A stretch of DNA of 64,000 nt from Harmonia axyridis (GCF_914767665.1 NC_059505.1:39491506-39555505), one strand, 5' to 3'. Shown: positions 35,870-48,115, counted from the stretch's first letter. Notes: a model not told the origin generated them from the letters alone. A program made the numbers and translations.

Positions 35870-37849
35870 CCTGTATTTTTCGAATTTTGAGCCGGAAATG
35901 GTCTCAAACGATAAGGTTCGACTCACTGAAGACGAAGCTGTGCTTGAATTCGATTCTGTCTGGCCGTATACACGATAATTTTTGAGTGGAAAGACCTAGA
36001 GATTTCAAATTTGCATTGGCCGTTTGAAATCTGTTTTTTTTTATCAATGTTAAAACTGCTAACTCGATTCTTATGAAAATTCGCATTTGGATGGAGAATA
36101 ATAATGTTGAGCTTCCTGCAAAATTTCATGATGATTGGACAACCAGAACCTTGGAAAATTCAAGCAGAATATCGAAAAAATATTGCCCGATATTTCTGTG
36201 ATCAAAAAAACCGACTAAGTTGAAATGAAATAGCAATTTCAAGATTCTTGCAAAATTTTGAGCTGCTAAAATCATCAGAACTTATATAGAGAGTTCAAGA
36301 AGAATATTGGAAAAGAAATACGCGATATTTACTTGAAAACAGATCCAATCGAGTTGAGATTTTGAGTGGATAAAGTCAGTGGCGTAACTAGAGTTTACGA
36401 ACTTTGAAAAAGCAAATTTTTTTGAAAATTGTTAGGTTCTAACCATGTTTTTCTATTTCTTATTATCAATAGATGGTTATCTAGTACCAACTTCGATCTA
36501 GTACCAAACTTTTTCATTTCTTGAAGTTTTATCGAATCTTCGATATGATTTCGACAAAAAAATTTCAAACAATTCTCAGGAACATTCAATTATCAAAGAT
36601 ATCCAGTTAATGAGCTTTGATGAATAAATTAATTATTAGTTTTAGGTGCTCATTTCCCTGATCTTTAGCAATATTTCATAAAGATTTGATAAGCTTGTAT
36701 ATTTATCACAAAAAAGTAGGACTACAAGAAACATCCTATATCTCTAAAACAAAGCGTTTGCGGGTCCATGTTTATGGATTTTTTTCTCAAAATTAACCAA
36801 GGACTTCCTCATTTTCATTTGTACACAATTTAAGGTATTATAAAGTTATGTGGTCTCCAAGGGTGTAATTAATGATGTGAATCCCAAGGTAATTCTAATA
36901 AGAATAGTTTCTATAAACCTATTTCGTAAACCACTTCAATTTTGAGCTACAGGGTGTAAGAGTTCCGAGAAAAAAAGGAATTTTATCATTAATTCATCAA
37001 TACATAGATGTTTTCTTGAAATTTGGCACACAAAATTTCATTTTTGTCGGTTTTGTGGTCCCAGTAACATTTTTCCGATATTCTGCTCGAATTTTAAATG
37101 TTTAGTTCTGGTTACGAGCTTAATATTTCACATCTAAATGCAACATTACATTATTTGGACCGAATTTGTAATTTTGAAATTATCAGGAAAATAAAATTCA
37201 TTATGTTATCATGTTTATGTTCGGATAGAATCGATTTTTAGGACTGATTTATTATCAATGGGTCGAACATTCTCATTTGGGCCTTTTACGGCTCAAAATT
37301 GATAAAATACAAACATCACGACAAAATATTCGGGGAACGAGCGCTCAAAAACATAAAATGTAACAATTCCATTGGAGTCAAAATATTTATCCATCAAGCG
37401 ATTCCAAATGTTTATTATTATCTACAATTTATGAATTACCAGTACAGAAGAAAATATACCGGAGAACAAGCAGAACCTCTGCCTCTAGACAAAACTCAGG
37501 TAACATGCCCATAACAGGCAGAAAACCATTCTTGTCCTGACAAGACGAGGAAAGGACTCCACACGCAAAACTTTTTTTTGTCTCATTGGATAAATCCTCT
37601 TTGATTCTGTTATAACACAATGTGAACGACTCGACTCAATCTGAATGTTTGCGTATAAATCTGCGCTAGATTGAACAGATCTATTTTGCAAAACGTTCTG
37701 TTTGGAAAGTTTCTTCTTCACATGAATGTGTTTTAATTACTTTCACGATGTGCAATTTATAGCATCAACTTTTCAAAATTTGCATACGCATCAGAAATAA
37801 TTATACTGCGATCATTTTCTATCAGTCGTTTAGAGAAATGAATTCCTTT
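35870..37849. other. Repeat-derived stretch upstream of TRAF4
   Basis: 35,870-36,360 carries the interspersed repeat also seen at 29.7-30.8 kb. 36,390-36,830 is a decayed copy of the CAGGGTGTTCC foldback family (GTAGGACTACAAGAAACA and AAACAAAGCGTTTGCGGG are shared with 63.6 kb). No host gene recognised. TRAF4 5' flanking elements would lie here, but none can be named. Confidence 0.4.
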
Positions 37850-38085
37850 TGGTGAAAACCTTAAAGTTTTCAAATTGACCATTGTTTTCATCGAGGTGGT
37901 AATCTTTAAACCGTTGTTGTCGATGGAGTATAGTCCAAACTCTGAATAACACTCATCAAGCCATTATATTGCTTGTAGAAAAGTTTTCTATCAAAAGACA
38001 GAGTTATCAACGCACGAAAGTCGTTTTCATCCATTTTTCAATCAACAACAAATGTAGCGACACCTAACTTCCAATATATCGATAC
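37850..38085 (-). pseudogene. Mariner N-terminal relic, second lineage
   Basis: Same relic family as 24,050-24,349 (shares CAACAAATGTAGC, ATCAACGCACGAAA-like and CCATTTTTCAAT blocks). The minus strand recalls the mariner helix-turn-helix region but is full of stops. Confidence 0.4.
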
Positions 38086-38153
38086 AGACTCTATGTTCCG
38101 AAATTCTGGCAGTGCATTGGAATTGAATTTTTGATGTTCACATGATGTTTATA

Positions 38154-39102
38154 ACGGGTGTTTTTTTTCGAGGTATATAACTTTAAGGTGGCATTACTGT
38201 TCAAAATGGCGACCGATTTAACAGCCGTCAAGTGATTTATTCTAAGTTTAGTTTGGCAATTCATCATGAATAGACTCACCCCTGAACAACGCTTGCAAAT
38301 AGTGCAATTTTATTTCGAAAATAATGGTTTTGTGCGGAATACGTATCGCGCACTACGTCCATTTTATTTTGTTTAGCGATGAAGCGCACTTCTGGTTGAA
38401 TGGCTACGTCAACAAACAAAACTGCCGCATTTGGAGTGAAGCTAATCCTCAAGTGTATGCCGAAACACCGTTACATCCACAAAAACTGACTGTTTGGAGC
38501 GCTTTATGGGCTGGTGGAATCATTGGTCCGTACTTCTTCAAAAACGATGATGGCCAGAACGTTACAGTCAATGGTGATCGGTATAGAGCCATGATTACTA
38601 ACTTTTTCATTCCTGAATTGAACAACCATGATGTCCAGGAGCTGTGGTTCAAACAAGACGGCGCAACATGTAACACAGCTCGTGCCACAATCGATTTATT
38701 GAAAGACACGTTTGGTGACCGCCTAATTTCACGTTTTGGACCTGTGAATTGGCCTCCAATATCTTGTGATTTAACACCGCTAGACTACTTTCTGTGGGGC
38801 TATGTGGGCTATGTAAAGTCATTGGTCTATGCGGGTAAGCCACAAACCCTTGACCATTTGGAAGACAACATTCGGCGTGTTATTGCCGATATACGGCCAC
38901 AAATGTTGGAAAAAGTCATCGGAAATTGGACGTCCAGATTGGACTACATCCGAGCCAGCCGTGGCGGTCATATGCCAGAAATCATATTTAAAATGTAATG
39001 CCACAAGATTATCTTGCGGATAAATAAAATTCATGTAAATCGAATAATCCATCTTTGTTTTATTGCAATTTAAAGTTCTATAGCTCTAAAAAAAACACCC
39101 TT
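38154..39102 (+). mobile_element. DD41D mariner, family 1, copy D (both ends present)
   Basis: Best-bounded copy. The left end ACGGGTGTTTTTTTTCGAGG and right end CTCTAAAAAAAACACCC form inverted repeats that continue as GTATATAACTTTAA and its counterpart, with TA on both sides. N-terminal remnant from ATG 38,266. After the shared deletion the frame 38,324-38,998 reads FSDEAHFWLNG, WFKQDGATCN and CDLTPLDYFLWG. A 9-bp duplication inserts GYV (GYVGYVKSL), and His of QDGATCH is Asn here. Confidence 0.92.
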
Positions 39103-41262
39103 TATTTATGGAATAAAGTGTATCAACTAAACAAAAGCCGAATATCTGATAGAACAATCTCTATAAACAATTTGAACCAGTTTTCCGAAAATTGTCAACT
39201 TGTCGGTGGGCAATACATCCACCTATATATCTGAAATAAAATTCAAACCACAATCGTTTGTTTACAAGCCTTCTCCTTCGTGGGGAGGAAGTTGAAACCA
39301 AACGTGAAATATCGATTCTACAGCAAACCAAATTTAATTGAGAAATAATTGCCACGAAATGCATTCAGGCAGCGTTGAAACCGCATGATGCTTTCTTTAT
39401 TGTTATTCGTTTAAGTCAGGAACATCGACGGTTTACCATAAGTTCCACAGAGAGGATATCTATCATTTTAGGAAATTTTTTATGTGACGGTTTTTTCCAG
39501 ATTTGTTAAGAGCTCTTACGCGATTGTTTATTGGTCGATTTAGACAGAAAATCAACCCTATTTATTTCATTGTTGAATGTTGGTACCGCAGATTACAGAT
39601 AATGTAATCTGTGGTTGGTACCTACTCGGAATTCTCCTATCAGGATTTATCTATTTTATTGGTCAAATTTCTGATACAGAAAACGGTTCACTCAACCAAG
39701 ATTTTTCAATGCAAAAATCACTTCTTCTTCTTTATCAACCACGACAGTGACTACTATGTGTCTGCTCAAACATGTACCCAGATTTACTGTTTAATGATAT
39801 TAATTGAAATATTCCATTAATTTCAATAAAAATTCAGTGAATTAGAGAAATTGATGTGAAACACTCGTTCATTAAAAAACTCGTTTTGGAATATTTACCT
39901 CGTGGAGTGCCCTCTGCACTAGTATTATAAATAACTATTCCAATTGTAACTCCATTCTATGATCGCGAGTCAATCTAATTTCTGTCAAATTGACATTAAC
40001 CTATATTCTGTTACTTGACATCGATTGTCAAAGTGCCATAACCTCTGAAAAATTACCTATCTGACATCTAATGTCTGATAACATTCTGTGTTTCTGGCAG
40101 AATTTACGAAAACCGTGAATACCCCTTTCACGAATTAAGTCCGATAATTTCTGCATCAAATTCGAAACTAATTATCGTTAAATTTGAACCTGAATTTCCT
40201 GGAATACCTAAAATTGAGGAGACTTCCCTTTTTTCGTGGTTACATCGCCCGAATCCAAGTCACGCTAATGTATCGAATTCTTATTGAACCGTATCTGCAC
40301 TTCCTTCACACACTTCGTTTAAACTGTTTAAAGATACATCCGTCAAGCTGTAATCTTATTCTTAACGACCAGAAACATCAAAAGTTAGAGTTGATAACAA
40401 CTTCAAGCAGATAAATCTGATAAAGAGCCCAATCTGCAAGCTGCAGATATATACAAGAATGAACCTAGAAAGGGTAATTGCAATATTTACAGTTAGATAA
40501 CTAACGATTGGTATTTATAGCTTGGTATCGTATCTCGAGTTGCAATTTCAAGGCAATTAAGAAGCTCGCTGGTTTTCTAAAGAAAATCTGAAGACCGTCG
40601 GCGTCTGCTAATCGACGTTCAGGCGTCGTTGTGGCATAATAACATGTTTTCCTGTTTGTGGAAAGATAATTGGGTATTTTTTTTGCATGTATGCCACAAA
40701 CCTATTTATCACTGAAAGTAGAAAATATATGATTGGAAGCGTCAGTTTCTGCAAAAACTAAAGTTGCACAAGTTTGACTTGAATGTTCGAGTTTAGCTTG
40801 AAATTGAGTCAAACTTAAGTCAATCTTTCTGACAAATAATTCAAGTCAAATCAAACTGGACAATGGTTGAAAATTCAAACTGTTAGTCAAACTAGTTTGA
40901 AAAATAATTTATTTAGTAGATATACCTCGAATGGGTAGAATTATGTTGAATATAGTAAGTAGATACAACAATGGACGAACATAGAATGATTTATTTATTT
41001 AATGTCACGCACTGGTTGTAATATCTTTATATACCTCAGTGATGTTATTTGTTTATTTTACCGAAAATAAACAAATACCTACATTAATTTGAAACAAAAA
41101 GAAAATACATTATTTTAAACTTTTTTTTAATCAGCTCCAAATTGTCACCTCAAAATTCTTCGTGAAAAGTTCTTACTTCAGTACTTCTTACAAATTAAGT
41201 GAATGCTGTGAACAAGAAATCTGGCTCAAGAGCCCTTTGCTAATAAAAGTTACAAGTAGGTA
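39103..41262. other. Gene-free stretch with repeat fragments
   Basis: 39,690-39,945 is a fragment of the 430-bp repeat family (ends GTATTATAAATAACTATTCC). 40,765-40,920 is rich in TTGACTT/AAGTCAA blocks like the ends of the decayed hAT at 14.5 kb. No host gene seen. Confidence 0.4.
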
Positions 41263-42869
41263 AAGGGTGTTTTTTTAGAGCTATAGAATATTAAATTGCA
41301 ATAAAACAACGATGGATTATTCTATTGACATGAATTTTATTCATTATTATACAGGGTGGCCATTTGAAAACGAAACAGACGAGATTACAGACGAAATAAA
41401 GTTTTTCGATAGAAATGCTCGGACAGGTCGATTTCTGTTTCGAGGGGGACAACTTAAGATGTAGGTTACGGACGCATAGCGCTTCAACCCTTGCTGCTAC
41501 AACCCCCCCCCCCAATTTTTGAATAGGGAAGATGGGGTGAGTGATACCTCATTTGAAAGGTATTTTTATACTGATTTCAGCACAGTAATTGTTTTTTCAT
41601 TTTATGCATTAGTTCTCGAAATATTCATGCGTTAGTTAGTTAGGAAGGAAGCCACAGTCATGGTTGTTTTGAAGCTCAAAATGTCGATTTTTCACAAAAC
41701 ACTACAAGTGCCATGAAAACACCACTTCATTTTCAAATACTTAGTTAAGAATATTTCGAGAACTAATGCATAAAATGAAAAAACAATTACTGTGCTGAAA
41801 TCAGTATAAAAATACCTTTGAAATGAGGTATCACTCACCCCATCTTCCCTATTCAAAAATTGGGGGTGGGGGTTGTAGCAGCAAGGGTTGAAGCGCTATG
41901 CGTCCGTAACCTACATCTTAAGTTGTCCCCCTCGAAACAGAAATCGACCTGTCCGAGCATTTCTATCGAAAAACTTTATTTCGTCTGTAATCTCGTCTGT
42001 TTCGTTTTCAAATGGCCACCCTGTATATAGATAATCTTGTGGCCTTACATTTCAAATATGATTTCTGGCATATGACCGCCACGGCTGGCTCGGATGTAGT
42101 CCAATCCGGACATCCAATTTTCGATGACTTTTTCCAACATTTGCGGCCGTAGATCGGCAATAACACGGCGAATGTTGTCTTCCAAATGGTCAAGGGTTTG
42201 TGGCTTATCCGCATAGACCAATGACTTTACATAGCCCCACAGAAAGTAGTCTTGCGGTGTTAAATAACAAGATCTTGGAGGCCAATTCACAGGTCCAAAA
42301 CGTGAAATTAGGCGGTCACCAAACGTGTCTTTCAATAACTCGATTGTGGCACGAGCTGTGTGACATGTTGCGCCGTCTGCTCCTGGACATCATGGTTGTT
42401 CAATTCAGGAATGAAAAAGTTATTAATCAGGGATCTATACCGATCACCATTGACTGTAACGTTCTGGCCATCATCGTTTTCGAAGAAGTACGGACCAATG
42501 ATTCCACCAGCCATAAAGCGCATCAAACAGTCAATTTTTTCTGGATGTAATACGGTGTTTCGACAGACACTTGAGGATTAGCTTCACTCCAAATGCGGCA
42601 GTTTTGTTTGTCGACGTAGCCATTCAACCAGAAGTGTGCTTCATCGCTAAACAAAATAAAATGGACGTAATACGCGATACGTATTCCGCACAGAACCATT
42701 ATTTTCGAAATAAAATTGCACTATTTGCAAGCGTTGTTCAGGCGTGAGTCTATTTATGACGAATTGCCAAACCAAACTGAGAATAAATCACTTGACAGCT
42801 TTTAAATCGGTCACCATATTGAACAGTAATGCCAACTTAAAATTATATACCTCCAAAAAAAACACCCGT
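41263..42869 (-). mobile_element. DD41D mariner, family 1, copy E, carrying a nested insertion
   Basis: Minus-oriented copy with ends AAAGGGTGTTTTTTTAGAGC (left) and the inverted form ending ACACCCG (right), TA flanks. The start codon is mutated (ATAAATAGACTCACG). The shared internal deletion is present at about 42,635-42,665. A foldback element occupies 41,352-42,023, inside the 3' untranslated part. Catalytic block CYLTPQDYFLWG is partly changed, so the element is dead. Confidence 0.9.
41352..42023. mobile_element. 672-bp foldback element nested in mariner copy E
   Basis: Starts CAGGGTGGCCATTTGAAAAC and ends with its inverted copy (GTTTTCAAATGGCCACCCTG), flanked by TA. The arms of about 250-290 bp are almost identical, including GACGAGATTACAGACGAAAT, a run of Cs, and CACTCACCCCATCTTCC. 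The central spacer (about 41,620-41,745) is unpaired. It encodes nothing. Being intact inside a dead mariner, it is the younger insertion. Confidence 0.93.
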
Positions 42870-43719
42870 TATAACCTTGACATTTTTCGAAAAATGTGGC
42901 TCACGTCAAAAAGTACCACAGATAAATGATGACAAGTGGAGTATTTCGAAATCAAAATTTCATGGGGTATGATATAAAATTGGGTATTCTCATTAAAACT
43001 AAAAACAGGATGGTATGGTGTTTCACCACTTTCGGACCAACCTGTAGAGTCAAAAATAATTTAAGCTTATATGGCGCTGAGTACTGTCGATTTTGTCTAA
43101 ATTTAAATCATTTTCCTAATCCAAAATTTACAGGAGTTATCGACTAATCAAGCACCATTGACTCACCCTGTATATTAAGGGATAATAAATACATAATTGA
43201 AAACAATTTACAGTGTTTCTGTGAATTGTTCTGTTTGAATACCTAGAGAATCGTTAATTTTAATCATGATATAAGTCTCCATTCCACTAGGACAGTTGAA
43301 TAATGATCGTCAGAAGCAATCTTGCCGGAACTCTGCATGCAAATAAGTATAACAACAGGTTCTTTGGGTTCTGAGAGGGATTATTATTATGCTCACACAA
43401 GATTGTGAAATGAAGAATTTCCGTCGAGCCTATTTCTTCTATCCTCGTCTCTTTGTTGTGGGAAAACGATAAAATAGCTTTTCAAAGGGTCGTCCACGTC
43501 GATTGTAATTGCGAAATAATACGAAACGAAGGTTAGTATGAACAATTAGAGATCTTGTTTGACGGTTTCATTGGTCGAGTTTCAAGTCGAATGTGATTCA
43601 GGAGACAATATAAGTAATCGATTGATTGGGAAATATTACTTTCAGAACTGCAGGTTTCAATTGAATAGGAATAGGTTAGAGTCAACTTCATAAGATAGGT
43701 ATTTCACGTGAGAATAGTT
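42870..43719. other. Gene-free stretch
   Basis: No gene or recognised repeat. Confidence 0.35.
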
Positions 43720-44140
43720 ATTTATAATACAAGTGCAGAAGGCATTGATATTCTTCCACGAGTTCAAAATTCAAAAACGAGCCACGAAGTAGCGAGTTTT
43801 TGAAAGAACGAGTGGTAGAATGAGCCTTCTGTACGAGTATTATACATTATTTTCTCTAATTCATTGCATTTTTATTGAAATCAATAAAATATTTCCATAA
43901 ATATCATTTAGTGATTTTTGCATTGAAAAATGTTGGTTGGCAGAACTGATTTCTTTAAGGCAAATTGATGAATTGACAGATAAAGCCGTGGCGGAAAGTT
44001 CGGAGTACCAACATATAATAATAAAATATAACCATGAAAACTGTGCGTTTCTGATATATTCTCGCACGATTTTGTTCTACAAGATGTGGAAGAATGAACG
44101 GAATAACCACAGAATTAGAGAAAAAAATAGAAGAGCAGTA
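43720..44140. repeat. 430-bp repeat family, copy 2 (inverted relative to copy 1)
   Basis: Opposite orientation to 27,840-28,275 and nearly the same sequence. The protein-like frame (AELISLRQIDELTDKAVAES) reads on the plus strand here (43,937-44,152), with only a few residue changes in the shared part. The terminal hairpin is at the left end (43,722-43,855). Confidence 0.75.
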
Positions 44141-44250
44141 ACGTCAATATAAAGGAGCTTTGATGTGCTTTATCCAATTCATGTTAATCTATTTTCTTTT
44201 AACGAAATTTCAATTATGGATAGTATACGAATACTCAAACTCAATTATTA

Positions 44251-45331
44251 GGCCAATTGAGAAGTCCCCGGTCTGATGCACAGATGGCGGTGCTAATATT
44301 AAATCCATAGGATTTTTAGTTAGTACCAAACTTCAAACGATACGTGTTAAAATTTGACAGCAGTCCGACCATTAGTTTGTGAGATATTGCGTTGTGAGTG
44401 TAGCTACTTTTGTTATTTGAAAAGAGATAGAAAACAAAAATTTCGTGTGCTTATAAAATATTGCTTTTTGAAGGGAAAAAATACAGTTGAAGCAAAATCT
44501 TGGCTAGATGAAAAGTTTCCAGGGTCTGCACCAGGAAAATCAACCATCATTGATTGACATGCTAAGTTTAAACGTGGTGAAATGAGCACCGAAGACGGCA
44601 AACGCAGTGGACGCCCAAAAGAGGCAATCACCGACGAAAAAATCAAAAAAGTTCATAAAATAATTTTGAATGACCGTAAAGTGAAGTTGATCGAGATAGC
44701 AGACATTGTGAAGATATCATCTGAACGTGTACATCATATCATTCACGAATATTTGTACATGAGAAAGCTGTGTGCGAAATGGGTGCCGCGCGAGCTGACA
44801 ATCGATCAGAAGCAACAACGTGTTAATGATTCTGAGCAGTGTTTGGAGCTGTTTAAGTGCAATAAACCTGAAGTTTTTCGCCGATATGTAACAATGAATG
44901 AAAAATGGCTCAATCATTTCACGGAGTCCAATCGACATTCAGCTGAGTGCACTGCACACGATGAATCGAATCCAAAGCGAGGAAAAACACTACAGTCAGC
45001 TGGCAAGGTTATGGCATCCGTATTCTGGGATGCGCAATGTATAATATTCATTGATTACCTACAAAAGGACCAGACCATCAACAGCGATTATTATATAGCG
45101 TTATTGAATCGTTTAAAGGATTAAATCGTTAAAATTTTACGCCAATGAAGAAGTTATCGCCGAAACTGAGGTCTATTTCGAAGCGAAAGACAAATCGTAC
45201 TACAAAAATGGTATTGAAAAGTTGGAAGATCGCTGTATCGCCCTCGAAGGCAACTATGTTGAATAATAAAATCGAATTTTGCCAAAAAATGTGTTTTACT
45301 ATGGTAGACCGGGGACTTTTCAATTTGCCTG
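44251..45331 (+). pseudogene. Mariner (DD34D), internally deleted copy
   Basis: Both terminal repeats are visible (GGCCAATTGAGAAGTCCCCG on the left; CGGGGACTTTTCAATTTGCC on the right), next to TA. The transposase frame has an in-frame TGA near 44,557. The first catalytic Asp is changed (TMNEKWLNHF where 21.2-22.5 kb has TMDETGLHHF). A deletion after LLNRLKD removes the second and third catalytic blocks, and the 3' end resumes at ANEEVIAETEVYF. Confidence 0.85.
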
Positions 45332-45359
45332 TTATATGCGTGGAAAAGAGATTTCAAGA

Positions 45360-45740
45360 CAACTAAGTCCTATAAACTTGAGCCTTTTTGCAAACTCTTT
45401 GTTTTCGAGATAGACGGTTAAAATATTTTCATGCTTTTTCTCCTAGCACCTTTATTTCACAAGATATTCAACTTAAATTTGGCATAGATATTGCAATTTG
45501 AAGTTTTCATCATGTGATATACTGATTTTTAATGTAAATCTACAGAATGATACTTTTTCTGGATCAATGCCCGCTTCTTTCCTCTAGATTTTTGTTTTTT
45601 TTTGGTGGACCATTGTATGTTTAAAAAAATGTAAAAAGAAACTTTGTTCCAGCACTTTGGTTTTGGTTTCTTGTAGTTTCGCCTCATTAATGAGTAGGAC
45701 CTAATCTCAGTTCGAAAGTAAAGATCACACATATTTGGGC
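45360..45740. repeat. Fragment of the CAGGGTGTTCC foldback family
   Basis: Shares AAGTCCTATAAACTTG, CTTTGTTTTCGAGATA and GGTTTCTTGTAGTTTCG with the copies at 2,490 and 63,128. Both termini are lost. Confidence 0.5.
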
Positions 45741-47089
45741 ACAATTATAACCAGCAAAAATGGTTTTTGTTTTCAAAGACAGGTGATATGGTGAATGTCA
45801 TAATCAAATAATATCTGTGGTTTTTTTTTGGACCCCCCATGAATTTCAAACAAAAACCAACGAACCGTTCAGCTAAACAAAGTTACATCAAACCCGCAAA
45901 CAACTTGTAAATTTCAGGAAAGGTCAAAATCTCTTCCTCGAACGTCTCCATAAGCATTTAATCAGAAACGATAAACCAAAAGTTAATTCTTTTTCACAAT
46001 AAACCCGATCAAATCGCCAAGGTTTCAACCAGGGGAACATTCAAAAGCCTTAATTATTTCTATGGTCGAAATTCCTCGGAACGTCAAACGCGTTACTCCC
46101 ATCGGAATAACGAAATAACTCATTCCCGCGAATACGTAAATCGGCCTAAACGACTTACCGGACATTCTCGCCGACTTATCGATACGCAGGAATGTCATAC
46201 CTACCCAAAAACGCCGCTGAAACGTCCAACCATAAATATCGTATTTCCATCAGAAGTTCACAGAGATTCGTCCTTGACGCGGTGTTTAGTGTCAATCGCG
46301 CACAAATCACAGAGCGGAAAACGACAGTCGGCGACTTCTATTCTATCTGCACGCGGTCGACGGAACTGGACATAGATAAGTAGAACTGAAAGCGACGATC
46401 GGGCGCGTAGTTGCCGCTAGGACGGCAGGTGAATTAATAAAGTTAAGCCGAAGTCGGATAAAAACACTTCTCGCTCACCGGATGTACGGAGGAATACGCT
46501 CATAAGTAGGGTTCCGACTTTCCGAGAATATAACGTTAATTGTTTCACATGTCTGCATGTTTAAGAACGCGATAGGTAGGTAGATTTCAGTGGTTAATTG
46601 GAATTTTCTATGAGTCTCTGTCTTATTTGGTTTTTCGATCCCGATTGGTAGAACGGATGGATTGTTTTCGTACGAATTGCATCTGCATGAGAATGGTTCC
46701 TTTTTTGTTGGTGTTGTTTTGTGGCGAACATGGGATTTTACATAATGAAAAGAATTTTATGATGGCATTACGTTTTTTGATTGAGACGAGATATCATTAT
46801 GAATTATCATTGTGTGGCATTAATTTAATTACTTCGGGTTAAATTTACGGATGAAAAATTCAATACGAAATCACACTCCAACAAAAAAAGGTATAAAAAG
46901 ATGTTTGAAAGCTTTTGAGCATTCTTTTTGACCATAGAAAATTGAAGCGGGATATAAATTTTCAGTGGTCATAGATCATAGAAACTTCAAGAATAATTTT
47001 GAATAACATCCCATTTAATACATTACAACACTGGTCGTCAATGAGCGCATAAATAAACGAGCAATCAACAGATCCTGACCAAAGAGAAA
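45741..47089. other. Gene-free stretch
   Basis: 46,020-46,520 is GC-richer and CpG-richer than its surroundings (CGACTTACCGGACATTCTCG and similar) but has no coherent ORF on either strand. It might be a promoter or exon remnant. No gene recognised. Confidence 0.3.
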
Positions 47090-47235
47090 TTTTGATGATA
47101 TTCCCGAGGCTGCCAAATCTCTTTGAGACAATATGCAGACTTGAAACCTCAACATGTTGTAGATCACAGTTTGATCTTCAAAAAACATTTTTGTTTGAGG
47201 TGGCTGTGACCAATATTTTAGGAGATATTAACGAT
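47090..47235. repeat. Direct repeat, left copy (near SHPK 3' end)
   Basis: Shares GAGGCTGCCAAATCTCTTT, GACTTGAAACCTCAACATG, TGATCTTCAAAAAACATTT and GCTGTGACCAATATTTTAGG, in order, with 47,965-48,115. About 720 bp separates them. Confidence 0.85.
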
Positions 47236-47423
47236 TATTCTGTAGAAATTCAATGTTTACGGTTTTTTTCCAAATTTCGAAGTCAAATTTCTCATCAACT
47301 ATGAGTTCCACGAACAATCGATGAGCAATGTTACATTCAATGAGCTCCAATGAGCCAAATTATGCACTTATCCGAAAATTTTTTAGGCGAAATTTTTGTC
47401 TCAAATTTTCCATACTAACCCTA

Positions 47424-47800
47424 GAAAAATTTTGTTTCGGCAACCGTCCGGGAAGTTCTCACTTCCCGGACGCTTTTTCTCTGAGAAAGTAGCATTTTCC
47501 GGCCTAGTCCGGAAAGTACGTACTTCCCGGACTAGGCCGGAAAAGAATCATATAATCCATAGCAACCGAGATAACGGCTGACAGTTCATATGAAATTAGT
47601 TGTCAAAAATTTGCATGTTTTTTGATCGCAATCGCAATAAAATATGGAAAGCAGCATAGCGATAGTGTTATTTTACATGGTTGCCGAAAAAATATTGTAC
47701 GCAACACGCCCGAAAATGGTTTTTTTGGACTCACAGACTTCCAGGACTCGCTTACGCTCGTCCTGGAATTTTGTCTATTCGTCCAAAAAAACCCTATTTT
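47424..47800. repeat. GC-rich hairpin cluster
   Basis: Contains a perfect 12-bp stem with 4-nt loop at 47,445-47,472 (CGTCCGGGAAGT and its inverse) and a 50-bp palindrome at 47,495-47,544 with one mismatch (arms start TTTTCCGGCCTAGTCCGG). A looser stem lies at about 47,717-47,793 (GGTTTTTTTGGAC with GTCCAAAAAAACC). TTTCGGCAACC at 47,435 is inverted at about 47,680. It looks like a MITE lying between the two direct repeats. Confidence 0.8.
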
Positions 47801-47964
47801 CCGGACTTGTTACGTAAATTACTATTTTGTGTTGAAAGTTCCCACATGGGAATTTTTTACTTATATATTGATTGATTCGATTATATCGATTACGAAAATG
47901 CTTGCAGTTCAGCGATTAGTCCATTATTTCAGAATTTATAGGTCGTAAACTGAAATTTTCAAAA

Positions 47965-48115
47965 AAAATTTTGATGATTCCTGAGGCTGCCAAATCTCTT
48001 TAAGACAAGATGAAGACTTGAAACCTCAACATGTTGTGTTTACAGCTTGATCTTCAAAAAACATTTGATGGGGCTGTGACCAATATTTTAGGAGATATTA
48101 ATGATTATTCTTTAG
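47965..48115. repeat. Direct repeat, right copy (near SHPK 3' end)
   Basis: Second copy of 47,090-47,235, diverged by small indels, lying about 100 bp past the SHPK stop codon and beyond its predicted poly(A) signal. Confidence 0.85.
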
